Source: Symmachiella dynata (GTDB lineage: Bacteria > Planctomycetota > Planctomycetia > Planctomycetales > Planctomycetaceae). Taken from it: a stretch of 64,000 nucleotides of DNA. The number at the start of each line of letters is the position of its first letter. The first letter of the stretch is position 1. Positions 1-8,415 of the stretch are shown here, piece by piece. The stretch spans positions 976,001 through 1,040,000 of the forward strand of contig NZ_CP036276.1 of assembly GCF_007747995.1 (NCBI RefSeq), given 5' to 3'. The translations under genes and the position numbers were made by a program. A model generated the notes under the pieces. The model was not told where the DNA came from, did not search any database, and saw nothing but the letters and a program-made list of their open reading frames with translations.

Positions 1-1
1 T

Positions 2-364
2 CTGCAGGTGCTCACAGAACTCTCCGACGGCGCGCGCGGCTTGTACCACTTTAGCGGGATTGACCTATTCGGGCCGGGACACCAAATCCACCTCTACGGC
101 ACCCGCGGCACGATCAAAGCCAAATTCAACGACGGCGAACAGATCTTCGTCGGTCACGCCGGTGACGACGATATGACATTGCTGCGTGTTCCTAAGGAAC
201 AGCTCGGCGGATGGCGGGTCGAAGCGGAATTCATTGGCGCCATTCGCGGCACCGAACCGGTGCGGCTGACTGATTTTGAATCCGGCGTACGGTATATGGA
301 GTTCACCGAAGCCGTGCATCGCAGCATTCAAACCAACGCACCGGTCAACTTGCCGTTAGCATAA
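2..364 (+). CDS. Gfo/Idh/MocA-family oxidoreductase, C-terminal fragment
   Basis: The reading frame is open from the left edge of the window and ends at TAA 362-364, so only the last ~120 residues are present. The fragment fits the C-terminal alpha/beta substrate-binding domain of the Gfo/Idh/MocA family: an HxxGIDLFGPGHQIHLYGTRGTI stretch in which a strand leads into the small GTRGT turn, and a final helix that follows VRYMEFTEAVHRSI. The family uses NAD(P) to oxidise or reduce sugars, inositols and similar polyols; the Rossmann domain that would confirm this lies outside the window. The gene converges on the LRR lipoprotein gene with a single base between the stop codons. Substrate cannot be inferred. 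Confidence 0.75.
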   Translation: MQVLTELSDGARGLYHFSGIDLFGPGHQIHLYGTRGTIKAKFNDGEQIFVGHAGDDDMTLLRVPKEQLGGWRVEAEFIGAIRGTEPVRLTDFESGVRYMEFTEAVHRSIQTNAPVNLPLA

Positions 365-365
365 G

Positions 366-1862
366 CTATCGGTTGGGCAGTTTGGTCCAGACGCCGATCG
401 GAGGCGGGGAGATGTCGGTTCGTCGATCGGAGCGAACTTGCACGGGCTTGATCCACTGCGTACGTTGAATCTGTTGCGGATTCGGTTGAGGCATGACCGT
501 GTTGCGTTCTCTCGCGATTTCGTTGAGCCAATGGCGTGCGGATGACATGCGCGGGTCGAGTTGCAGTGCGTAATGTAACTGTGCTTCGCCTTGCTTCCAA
601 TAACCCGCTTTGCACAACATGACTCCCACATTGAAATAAGCGGCCGCCTCGCCCACCGTCTCGGCGAACATAGGCAGAGCGGCACGCATGTTGCCAGTTT
701 CCGCTAGCGCCACAGCCATGTAATAACGCGTGATATCCACCCCGGAATTGCTCTGCACAGCACCGCGTTGCATGAGCCCGGGAAAACGCCGCGCCGGCAA
801 TGGCATATGCGGTGTAGCCATCGAGACAGCTTGGCGAATTTGCCGGCCGTTGGTGTTCATCTGTCGCCGCGCTTCGCCGGATTCCAGGCCTGGCTCAAGA
901 GCGTTCGGCTGCTCGTCGGCATTGTCGGTCGCGTCCTCGGTGGTGTCTTCGGTGGCCTCCTCGGTGGCATCGACCGGGTCAGCGACAATGCGGCAGTTCG
1001 GCAGTGCGACTTGCAGTTCGGCGATTCCTACCGGTGTGACGCGGGTTCCGACTAGACTCAGTCCTTTGAGTTTGTCAAAGCCCCGCAGATGTTGCAGTCC
1101 GGCGTCGGTGATCTGCGTGTGTCCTAACAACAGATACTTGAGATCTTTCATATTCCGCAAGTGGGCCAATCCGGCATCCGTGACTTCGGTTTTATTCAGA
1201 CCCAAGGATTGCAGACCGTTCAACTCGGCAATTTGAGCCAGTCCGGCATCTCCGACGGCTGTTTCGTTCATCCACAACAGTTGCAGCCGATTCAAGTTTT
1301 TGAGGTTCTGTAATCCTGCATCCGTCAGGCTCGTTCCATTGAGCGACAGACGCGTCAAATTCGACATCCAATGCGGGTGAGCGAATGCCGCGTCCGTGAT
1401 CGTTGTTTCGCTCAGGTCAAGTTGCGTTAAATTCTCCAAGCCGGCGCCGTTTCGCAGGTCATCGTCTCCGACGATTGTTCCCGACAAATCCAACACGCTG
1501 ATATCCTGTGTTGAGTCCAGTTCCACCGTTCCGCCCAGGGATTCAAACCGCGTCGCCAATTCCTGGGAGGTCACCGCCGGTTCCGCTTGGGTTTGCGGAT
1601 CCATTGGTGCAGCCGTGGGTGGATCCACGGGAGGGGCAGCGTACGGTTCGTCCAGTTGTACCGGACCTGTGGAGAGTTGCTGATCGGCTTCCGCAATGGC
1701 GGCCGGCGCTTGTTGCTCAGCGGCGGGTGCACAGACTTGGCAGCATCCGGCTGTTTCCTTTTCCGCGTGTTGACAACCGCAGACACCGGCGAACCCCGCC
1801 AGCCCGATCGTCGCGACGACAGTCACCAGTTTTTTGGAGGGCAAGGAGAATTTGTTGAACAT
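366..1862 (-). CDS. Leucine-rich-repeat lipoprotein with TPR-like tail
   Basis: A predicted envelope lipoprotein of 498 residues with no known enzymatic role. The start at 1862 places a short basic N-terminus and a hydrophobic segment before a Cys-containing stretch (GFAGVCGC) that looks like a lipobox; the frame stays open upstream but that part has no signal-like character. About residues 110-290 hold ~23-residue leucine-rich repeats of the bacterial type (repeats of LTDAGLQNL / ITDAGLQHL form). A Thr/Glu/Asp-rich linker follows near residues 305-325, then a helical region with a TPR-like motif (AAYFNVGVMLCKAGYWKQGEA without the flanks). LRR lipoproteins of this style are common in planctomycetes and presumably bind proteins. 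Function not recognised. Confidence 0.8.
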   Translation of the reverse strand: MFNKFSLPSKKLVTVVATIGLAGFAGVCGCQHAEKETAGCCQVCAPAAEQQAPAAIAEADQQLSTGPVQLDEPYAAPPVDPPTAAPMDPQTQAEPAVTSQELATRFESLGGTVELDSTQDISVLDLSGTIVGDDDLRNGAGLENLTQLDLSETTITDAAFAHPHWMSNLTRLSLNGTSLTDAGLQNLKNLNRLQLLWMNETAVGDAGLAQIAELNGLQSLGLNKTEVTDAGLAHLRNMKDLKYLLLGHTQITDAGLQHLRGFDKLKGLSLVGTRVTPVGIAELQVALPNCRIVADPVDATEEATEDTTEDATDNADEQPNALEPGLESGEARRQMNTNGRQIRQAVSMATPHMPLPARRFPGLMQRGAVQSNSGVDITRYYMAVALAETGNMRAALPMFAETVGEAAAYFNVGVMLCKAGYWKQGEAQLHYALQLDPRMSSARHWLNEIARERNTVMPQPNPQQIQRTQWIKPVQVRSDRRTDISPPPIGVWTKLPNR

Positions 1863-2321
1863 AATAGTCGGACCCGCGTTGAAACATGGAAAGACCGTAA
1901 CAGAAAGATCGCACTGAGCATGGCTCAGGGGGCGGTAATCATTTTCGGTGCAACCGGTTTCACCGGTCCATTTCAAAACAACCAATCGCGCGATCCCGAA
2001 TAACCCGGCGACGATTGGCGCAATCGATCCGGCTATGTGGCCTCGTGGCGTTGTAACAAGTGTGCGGCACACGACGATCTTGCCAAACATGAGTCCCTTT
2101 CGCAGGCAGAGCATTCGCTACAACCGGACCGTCGCGATAGGGCAAATCGAGGGGCATTTTCAGTCCCGCAGGAAAGCCAATCAGCGGGGTCCTGCTTACA
2201 GTCGCCGCGGCGCGTCATTGACACTGCCGACCGAAAACGGCAAGCTGATGCATGAAATCCAATAGTACTCCCATGGCCAAACTTGGCAGAGAATCATTGA
2301 ATCGTGCGGAAGGCATCCTTC

Positions 2322-3749
2322 ATGAAATTGACGACAGCCATCATTGCGGCGCTGCTGGCCACTTATACCTGCTCGGACTGTGCCCAGGCGGCGGATAAAC
2401 CGAATATTTTGTTCATCTACACCGACGACCAAGCTCCTTGGGCGCTGGGGCTTTCGGGACATCCGGATGCGGTAACGCCCCACTTGGACGAGCTGTTTCG
2501 CAGTGGTGCGTATTTGGTCAATGCATTCACAACGACCCCGGTTTGCAGTCCGTCGCGCGCGGGATTGATGACCGGTCGTTATGGCAGTGAACTGGGCATC
2601 ACCGATTGGATCAATCCTCGACACGAGTATGGAGTTGGTCTGCCGCCCAGTTCTCTCTGTTGGACGGAAGTCCTGCAGCAACACGGATACACCAACGGCC
2701 TGATCGGCAAATGGCATTTGGGTGTCCCGGACCGTTTTCATCCGACGCGTGCCGGCTTTGATTACTTCATGGGGTTTCGATCCGGGGGGACAAAAGTCAA
2801 AGGCGCTGTTTTGGAAACTGAGGGACAGCAACAAACCTTTCCCGGTTTCACCACCGACGTGCTGACCGACTATGCCATTGAATTCATCAAGGATCATCAA
2901 GAAAAACCGTTTGTCTGTTGCGTCCACTACCGCGCGCCGCACGCCCCATGGTTGCCGCAACCGGAGTCGGATTTAGAACCGTTCAAAGACCTCGATCCCA
3001 CGCTTCCGCATCCGGATTATCCCAAGTTGGACGTCAAAAAAGTGAAGCAAAAAACGCGGGAATACTTGGGGAGCGTCCATGGCGTGGATCGCAATGTCGG
3101 CCGGTTGATGCAAACGTTGGACGACCTGAAATTAGCTGACAACACAATTGTGGTATTCACCAGCGATCACGGCTACAACATGGGCCACAACGGTATTTGG
3201 CACAAAGGCAACGGCCACTGGATTTTGACCGAGTTTCCCGCAGGGACGGAGAATGTCCCCCGACGACAACGACCGAACATGTACGACAATTCAATCCGAG
3301 TGCCAACCGCCATCCGCTGGCCCGGTGTGATCAAACCGGGCACGATCGTGGAAGAGACCTTCTCCAACTTGGACTGGTATCCCACACTTTTGGGGATGGC
3401 CGGAGTCCCCTTGCCGGCGGACACCATCCTCCGTGGTCGAAGTATTGTTCCGGTGCTGGAGGGCAAATCGACCGACTGGGACAACGACTTTTATGCCGAA
3501 TACAGCACCAAGCACCAGTCGCACACGCACATGCGGATGTATCGCACCCCGCGTTGGAAGCTGGTCCGCGATTTTCTCAATCCCGAGCGCGACGAGTTGT
3601 ACGACCTAGAGGCTGATCCAACAGAAACCACGAATCTGATCCACAAAGACACGCCGGAAACCAACGCGGCGATTGAAAAGCTGCATGCGAAAATCATTGA
3701 GCAGATGCAGGAAATCAACGATCCCGTATTGGCGCTCGTCCAAGAATGA
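2322..3749 (+). CDS. Exported sulfatase (arylsulfatase family)
   Basis: A type I sulfatase of 475 residues, hydrolysing sulfate esters, probably on sulfated polysaccharides. ATG 2322 is chosen because GGAAGG sits 8 bases upstream and the N-terminus is a clean signal peptide ending near CAQAADKPN; an in-frame GTG 18 bases earlier lacks this spacing. The metal ligands IYTDDQ are at residues 33-37, the sulfatase signature CSPSR at 75-79 has the Cys that is converted to formylglycine, and the GKWHLG and TSDHGYNMG motifs follow at about 130 and 280. All key active-site motifs are present, so it should be active. A formylglycine-generating enzyme is needed but is not in this window. It converges on trpE with a 10-base gap. 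Confidence 0.93.
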   Translation: MKLTTAIIAALLATYTCSDCAQAADKPNILFIYTDDQAPWALGLSGHPDAVTPHLDELFRSGAYLVNAFTTTPVCSPSRAGLMTGRYGSELGITDWINPRHEYGVGLPPSSLCWTEVLQQHGYTNGLIGKWHLGVPDRFHPTRAGFDYFMGFRSGGTKVKGAVLETEGQQQTFPGFTTDVLTDYAIEFIKDHQEKPFVCCVHYRAPHAPWLPQPESDLEPFKDLDPTLPHPDYPKLDVKKVKQKTREYLGSVHGVDRNVGRLMQTLDDLKLADNTIVVFTSDHGYNMGHNGIWHKGNGHWILTEFPAGTENVPRRQRPNMYDNSIRVPTAIRWPGVIKPGTIVEETFSNLDWYPTLLGMAGVPLPADTILRGRSIVPVLEGKSTDWDNDFYAEYSTKHQSHTHMRMYRTPRWKLVRDFLNPERDELYDLEADPTETTNLIHKDTPETNAAIEKLHAKIIEQMQEINDPVLALVQE

Positions 3750-3759
3750 CCAATGGCCG

Positions 3760-5247
3760 CTACAACTGTTGCTCGGCGATTTCGATGGCCTTCAACAGGC
3801 CGCGGGCCTTGTTTAGCGTTTCTTGATATTCGCTTTCCGGGACGCTGTCGGCGACGATGCCGGCGCCGGCTTGGACGTAGACGGTCTGGCCTTGCATGAC
3901 CATTGTTCGCAGGGCGATGCAGGTGTCCATGTTGCCGGTGAAATCGACGTAGCCGACCGCCCCGGCATAGGGGCCGCGGCGGTGCGGTTCGAATTCGTCG
4001 ATGATTTCCATCGCCCGCACCTTGGGGGCTCCGGAGACCGTACCCGCCGGCAGTCCGGCACGCAGCGCATCGAGTGCGGTACGACCTTCGGCGAGTTGAC
4101 CGGTGACGTTAGAGGTGATGTGCATCACGTGGCTGTATTTTTCCACGACCATCATGTCGCTCAATTCCACCGTGCCGTATTCGGCGATGCGGCCCACGTC
4201 GTTGCGTCCCAAGTCGACAAGCATGACATGTTCGGCGCGTTCCTTGGGGTCGGCCAATAACTCTGCGGATAAACGTTCGTCCTCCGCTTCCGTCGCACCC
4301 CGTTTGCGGGTCCCGGCCAATGGACGGATCGTGACCTGCCCATCCTCGACGCGAACCATGATCTCCGGCGAACTGCCGATGAGATTCACAGCCGGGGTTT
4401 TGAGCAAAAACATAAACGGGCTGGGATTGACCACCCGTAAGCTGCGATAAATATCGAGCGGCCGCGCGTGCGTCTCTAATTCCAATCGCTGGCTGAGCAC
4501 GACTTGAAAGATGTCCCCGGCGCGGATGTATTCCTTGCAGGATTCGACAGCCGCTTCGAATTCGGGTTGCGTGAAGTTCGAGCGAAACTCAATCGTCGAT
4601 TCCTCGTCCAGGTTGATGTCGGTGACCTGCAGGTCGGAGGCACCCATTTGGAGTTGTTTGCAAAGCTCATCCACCCGTTTGCGCGCTGCATCGTAATCAG
4701 CCCGCAAGTCCTCCCCGTCGGTACGGGCGTGGACGACAACCAGCACAGTCTTGTTGATTTGATCGAAGATCACCATCCGGTCGTAAAACGCGAACGACAA
4801 ATCGGGCAACTGGCGGTCATCTTCCGGGGCATTGGGCAGATGCTCGGCGTAGCGGACGGTGTCGTACCCCGCATACCCGACGGCGCCGCCAGCAAAGCGG
4901 GGCAGTCCAGGCAAGTGCACCGCGCGGTATTGGCTGAGCAGGACTTCCAATTCGTGCAACGGATCGTCGCAGTCCCGTTCTTCGACACGGCCGTCTTGGT
5001 GTGTGAGCTTGATGCGCGTGCCGTAGGCATCGAGCTGCAGGAATGGATCAGCGCCGAGGATGCTGTACCGGCCGATCTGTTCGCCGCCGACGACGCTTTC
5101 AAACAAGAATGAGCAAGGCCCCCACTGGATCGTACTATAAGCGCTCAGCGGGGTCAGCGTGTCACTGACCAATTGCCGATAAACCGGCACCACATCGGAA
5201 TCGGCCGCCAGTTTGGCGAAAGTGTCGAAGTCAGGGTAGTACTTCAT
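3760..5247 (-). CDS. trpE: Anthranilate synthase component I
   Basis: Makes anthranilate from chorismate, with ammonia from the TrpG glutaminase, in the first step of tryptophan synthesis. The 495-residue length is normal. The N-terminal domain carries the SFLFES element that corresponds to the LLES tryptophan-feedback site. The chorismate-binding domain shows [10 protein letters not shown], the LAGTRKRG motif, [27 protein letters not shown] and [21 protein letters not shown], all characteristic of TrpE. PabB is the main alternative, but the feedback motif and overall length favour TrpE. It stands alone: no trpG, trpD or trpC neighbour is present, and no leader peptide or attenuator was recognised in the ~400 bases upstream. 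Confidence 0.93.
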   Translation of the reverse strand: MKYYPDFDTFAKLAADSDVVPVYRQLVSDTLTPLSAYSTIQWGPCSFLFESVVGGEQIGRYSILGADPFLQLDAYGTRIKLTHQDGRVEERDCDDPLHELEVLLSQYRAVHLPGLPRFAGGAVGYAGYDTVRYAEHLPNAPEDDRQLPDLSFAFYDRMVIFDQINKTVLVVVHARTDGEDLRADYDAARKRVDELCKQLQMGASDLQVTDINLDEESTIEFRSNFTQPEFEAAVESCKEYIRAGDIFQVVLSQRLELETHARPLDIYRSLRVVNPSPFMFLLKTPAVNLIGSSPEIMVRVEDGQVTIRPLAGTRKRGATEAEDERLSAELLADPKERAEHVMLVDLGRNDVGRIAEYGTVELSDMMVVEKYSHVMHITSNVTGQLAEGRTALDALRAGLPAGTVSGAPKVRAMEIIDEFEPHRRGPYAGAVGYVDFTGNMDTCIALRTMVMQGQTVYVQAGAGIVADSVPESEYQETLNKARGLLKAIEIAEQQL

Positions 5248-5671
5248 AGCTGTCGAACTTTATTGCTGGTGTTCAGTGATGTTCGTTGGGGCGACCGAGT
5301 GAATTGTCACGATTCAAAGCTTGAGTTGGGTGCCTGCCCACAAAAACGCGCTACAGGGTCAGATTAGCCGCAGATTATTTGTTTGAATCGGATCGGCCGA
5401 CCTGTACATAAGGTATGATCAATAAGGTGTCCGGTCAGTTCCGTCGCCGAGGGGCAGAATTCTGGTTGCTTGGATTTGAGCAACGACGATCAGCAAACGT
5501 AACCGCATCCATAGTACCAGCTTGGCCTTAGGCGCGACAGTCAGAAACGTCGTCGCTTGACACTCGGGGGGCCGCGAATAGAATTGAATTGAGGTGATGC
5601 CCGACGGGAACGGCCCGTAGAGCGGATGCCCTTTATTGCGCACACATCAGTTTTTTGAAACAACCGTTTCA
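5248..5671. other. Divergent intergenic region between trpE and mcsA
   Basis: A stretch of 424 bases between divergently transcribed genes. It must hold promoters for both sides, but I see no consensus sigma70 boxes, no leader peptide rich in Trp codons, no T-box and no direct repeat resembling a CtsR operator. No gene is supported here. Confidence 0.5.
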
Positions 5672-6196
5672 ATGAAGAAATGCAGCAAATGCCCGAAGCC
5701 GGCAACCTTGCACATCACGGAACTCGTGAAGCAAGTGCCGCATGAGATCCATCTGTGTGAGGATTGCGCGCAACAATACCTCAACCAAGACGAGCCATCG
5801 CCCGCCTCGGAACCGGAGGAAGGGATGATGGTCAAGTTGCAATTGGATGCGGGTGACAAAGAACTGGCGGAATTGGATAAAAACGTCTGCCCCAATTGCG
5901 GCATCAGTTTTCGAGAGTTTCGCAGCCAAGGGCGGTTTGGGTGTCCTCATGATTATGTCGTCTTCGGCGACGAGTTAGAGGCACTTCTGGAGAATATCCA
6001 CGACGAGCGACAACATTGCGGAAAAGTTCCCAAGCGTGCACCCTCCGACAGCCAACGCCAATACCAACTGATCAAACTGCGGAGCGAATTGCGCAAAGCG
6101 GTGGCGGAGGAATCTTACGAAGAGGCAGCGCGGTTACGGGATGAAATCCAGGCGATGGAAACGGCGCTATCGCAAGGCACGGGTGACGCAGACTGA
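5672..6196 (+). CDS. mcsA: McsA-type zinc-binding activator with UVR motif
   Basis: Partner and activator of the protein arginine kinase McsB. The start at 5672 (MKKCSKC) puts the first zinc knuckle at the N-terminus as in the family. CxxC pairs occur at residues 4/7 and 29/32, with another (CPNC) near 73-76; the fourth site reads GCPHDY, where the firmicute family has a second Cys, and an extra Cys lies in QHCGKVPKR. The C-terminus (YQLIKLRSELRKAVAEE region) is a UVR motif like that of UvrB/UvrC, here used for protein contacts. Length is 174 residues. mcsB follows 153 bases downstream on the same strand, the usual pairing. No Shine-Dalgarno was seen before the ATG. Confidence 0.88.
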   Translation: MKKCSKCPKPATLHITELVKQVPHEIHLCEDCAQQYLNQDEPSPASEPEEGMMVKLQLDAGDKELAELDKNVCPNCGISFREFRSQGRFGCPHDYVVFGDELEALLENIHDERQHCGKVPKRAPSDSQRQYQLIKLRSELRKAVAEESYEEAARLRDEIQAMETALSQGTGDAD

Positions 6197-6349
6197 TGGA
6201 ATGAGGATGCCCTGTCTGGTTCATCAGGCTAGGCGGCGTGTCAAATTGAAATGCTAATCACGCGTATCGTTGTCGGCAGTTGGCCGAGGGCGGAACGTAG
6301 TCGGTGGAATTGGTCGCGATTGTTCGGGCCACCCTGGGAGAATTTGATT

Positions 6350-7414
6350 GTGGAACTGGATGACCTCACACACACCAGTGGCGAGTGGTTGCGAGGCACC
6401 GGGCCTGAAGCCGATATCGTCATCTCCAGTCGAATTCGGTTGGCACGCAATTTGGCGCAGTTCCCGTTTCTGAGTCGCTCCGACGAATCCACCCGCGCCG
6501 AAATCGAAGGCTTGCTGCATCAACACGTCAGCGATCTCCGCCTGCCGCAACCGTTGACGTACCTCGACGTGCAAAACATGTCGGAGTTGGACCGCCGCTT
6601 TCTCGTCGAACGACAATTGATCAGCCGCGAACTGTGCGAAAGCAGCGGCGCGCGCGGTGTGGGAATCAGCAGCGGCGAAAACGTAAGCCTGATGGTCAAC
6701 GAAGAAGACCATCTGCGGATTCAAGTCCTGCGCAGCGGCTTGGCTTTGGAGGACTGCTGGGAAGAAATCGACCGCATTGATGATTCGCTCGAAGAAAAAG
6801 TGACCTATGCCTTTAGCGAACAGCTCGGCTATCTCACTGCGTGTCCTACGAATGTGGGGACCGGAATTCGCGTGAGCGTCATGCTGCATTTGCCGGCGCT
6901 GGTGATGACCAAAGAAATCCAAAAGGTGTACCAGGCCCTGCAAAAAATCCATCTCGCCGTCCGCGGCCTGTATGGCGAAGGCAGCCAGGCGATGGGAGAC
7001 TTTTATCAGATATCCAACCAAGTCACGCTGGGAAAAAGCGAATTGGATATCATTAGTGAAGTGAAAGACGTGATCCCGCAAATTATCGGCTACGAGCGAA
7101 AGTATCGAGAAGCTTTGGTGAAGGAAAAACGCCGCGATTTGCACGATCAAGTTTCGCGGGCCTATGGAATCTTACGGACCGCGCAGACAATCAGTTCCGA
7201 GGAAACGATGCATCTGCTTTCCAGCGTGCGGATGGGCATCAATTTGGGCCTGATCGACGATTTGGAAATCCCGACAGTGAACGAGTTGTTCATCCATACG
7301 CAACCGGCGCATCTGCAAAAGCTCCGCAACTCCGCACTCGAATCGGGCGAACGCAACGTGGCCCGCGCCTGCTATCTGCGTGAACGCTTGGCGTCCAACA
7401 ACGACGTCCCGTAG
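6350..7414 (+). CDS. mcsB: Protein arginine kinase McsB
   Basis: Phosphorylates arginine side chains on proteins; in Bacillus this marks substrates for ClpCP degradation. The GTG at 6350 has GGGAG 9 bases upstream and starts the protein where Bacillus McsB starts; the frame is open 33 codons further up but that stretch is not McsB-like. Family landmarks: SSRIRLARN at residues 26-34 (nucleotide binding), NEEDH near 116-120 with the catalytic Glu, and CPTNVGTG near 165 with the active-site Cys, followed by GEGSQAMGDFYQISNQ. Near the C-terminus ERNVARA aligns with the RDxxRA phosphoarginine pocket, with Asp replaced by Asn. Length 354 is typical. mcsA is immediately upstream; no ctsR or clpC lies next to the pair. 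Confidence 0.93.
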   Translation: MELDDLTHTSGEWLRGTGPEADIVISSRIRLARNLAQFPFLSRSDESTRAEIEGLLHQHVSDLRLPQPLTYLDVQNMSELDRRFLVERQLISRELCESSGARGVGISSGENVSLMVNEEDHLRIQVLRSGLALEDCWEEIDRIDDSLEEKVTYAFSEQLGYLTACPTNVGTGIRVSVMLHLPALVMTKEIQKVYQALQKIHLAVRGLYGEGSQAMGDFYQISNQVTLGKSELDIISEVKDVIPQIIGYERKYREALVKEKRRDLHDQVSRAYGILRTAQTISSEETMHLLSSVRMGINLGLIDDLEIPTVNELFIHTQPAHLQKLRNSALESGERNVARACYLRERLASNNDVP

Positions 7415-7458
7415 CACAAACTGCGGTTCGTTTCGAAAACGGGGTGACCGTGGTGTGC

Positions 7459-7668
7459 GGTAAAAAGAAGCCTCACGCAAAGCCGCAAAGCTCGCCAAGG
7501 GATGTGCCGGGTCCAACGGGATTGTGAGCGTTTCCTCATATTAAGTTCAACGTACTCAAGAAGTTCATAGAATTCGTTCTCCCCACCGTTGGGCGCTGAT
7601 CACGACCTGCGCTAAACGCCGAAAACTCCTTTGCGAGCTTGGCGGCTTTGCGTGAGGTATTTTTTACC
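7459..7668. repeat. Imperfect ~40-bp inverted repeat (cctcacgcaaagccgc family)
   Basis: The left arm (7459-7500) and right arm (7628-7668) are near-perfect reverse complements sharing ggtaaaaa, cctcacgcaaagccgc and aagctcgc, separated by ~127 bases. A short palindromic element or a bidirectional structured 3' region after mcsB is possible. The sequence type resembles dispersed repeats of planctomycete genomes, but that comparison is from memory. Confidence 0.7.
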
Positions 7669-7685
7669 ACTGATCGCTAAAAAAG

Positions 7686-7720
7686 ATTAACCACGAAAGA
7701 AGCGAAAAACACGAAAAAAT
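7686..7720 (+). repeat. accacgaaag-type dispersed repeat, copy 1
   Basis: A purine-rich stretch built on aaccacgaaag and acacgaaaa. Related copies occur at 21884-21912, 32929-32957 and, inverted, 33003-33022, always between genes. Confidence 0.65.
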
Positions 7721-7826
7721 GCTGTGATGGTGTTCGTTCGTCTCGCGATAGCTTAGGCTCGATCAGGTTTTATCATCCAACCGTGTAACCAGCCGTATTT
7801 GCCAATTTCCACAAAGGGGATTTCGT

Positions 7827-8204
7827 ATGTCGAAACCGACTGTCGCCGTGCTCGGGGCCAGCGCCGATCGCAATAAATATGGCAACAAAGCGGTTCGGGC
7901 GTATCGGGAGCAAGGGTATGACGTTTATCCGATCAACCCCAGTGTGACGGAGATTGAAGGGCTCAAAGCGTATTCCGCGCTGGATGAAGTGCCTGTCGAG
8001 ATGTTGGACCGCATTAGCGTCTATCTGCCGCCGACGATCGGGATTTCGCTGCTGCAGGAAATCCAGGATGCCGGGGCTGAGGAAGTCTGGCTGAATCCCG
8101 GCAGCGAAAGTCCGGAGTTATTGGCCCGTGCGGAGGAGTTGGGGTTAGACGTCATCCAAGCCTGCAGCATCGTAGACATCGGCGCGCGGCCCAGTGCGTT
8201 TTGA
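7827..8204 (+). CDS. CoA-binding domain protein (YccU-like)
   Basis: A stand-alone Rossmann-like CoA-binding domain of 125 residues. The N-terminus TVAVLGASADRNKYGN matches the nucleotide-binding loop, followed by YDVYPINPSVTEIEGLKAY, ISVYLPP and EEVWLNPGSES, the order seen in the YccU/succinyl-CoA-synthetase-like CoA-binding family. It lacks the catalytic subunits of succinyl-CoA synthetase, so binding rather than catalysis is expected; the family's biological role is poorly known. AAAGGGGA is 6-8 bases before the ATG, a strong ribosome-binding site that fixes the start. It lies alone between repeats and recQ on the same strand. Confidence 0.85.
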   Translation: MSKPTVAVLGASADRNKYGNKAVRAYREQGYDVYPINPSVTEIEGLKAYSALDEVPVEMLDRISVYLPPTIGISLLQEIQDAGAEEVWLNPGSESPELLARAEELGLDVIQACSIVDIGARPSAF

Positions 8205-8415
8205 AATTGGGGATCTGCGAGGGACTTGCTGAGCGCGTCTTGGTGGACATTTGCATCGGCGTTGCTTAGTGTAGCTATCCGAACCCGCGTATTAGCGGAT
8301 GCCCGCGAGAATCAGTGACACCGACGATTCTCAGCTTGGCAACGCAAACGTGACGTCCCGCGCTCCAATTCGGATTTGCTCTGCCCTAGAATCTTCAGTC
8401 GAACATTTCTCGCCG

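Larger units (their letters stand above)
7415..7826. other. Repeat-bearing intergenic region after mcsB
   Basis: A 412-base gap between mcsB and the CoA-binding protein gene. It holds a ~40-base inverted repeat (annotated separately) and an accacgaaag-type repeat. No gene is supported. The ribosome-binding site of the next gene (AAAGGGGA) lies at its right end. Confidence 0.6.

Noticed and set aside
2196..2960. A 254-residue minus-strand frame opposite the sulfatase start
   Set aside because: The sulfatase has a signal peptide, ribosome-binding site and CSPSR motif; this frame has none.
6254..7150. A 298-residue minus-strand frame opposite mcsB
   Set aside because: McsB motifs are unmistakable on the plus strand; the opposite frame is His/Ala/Gln-rich noise typical of GC-rich shadows.
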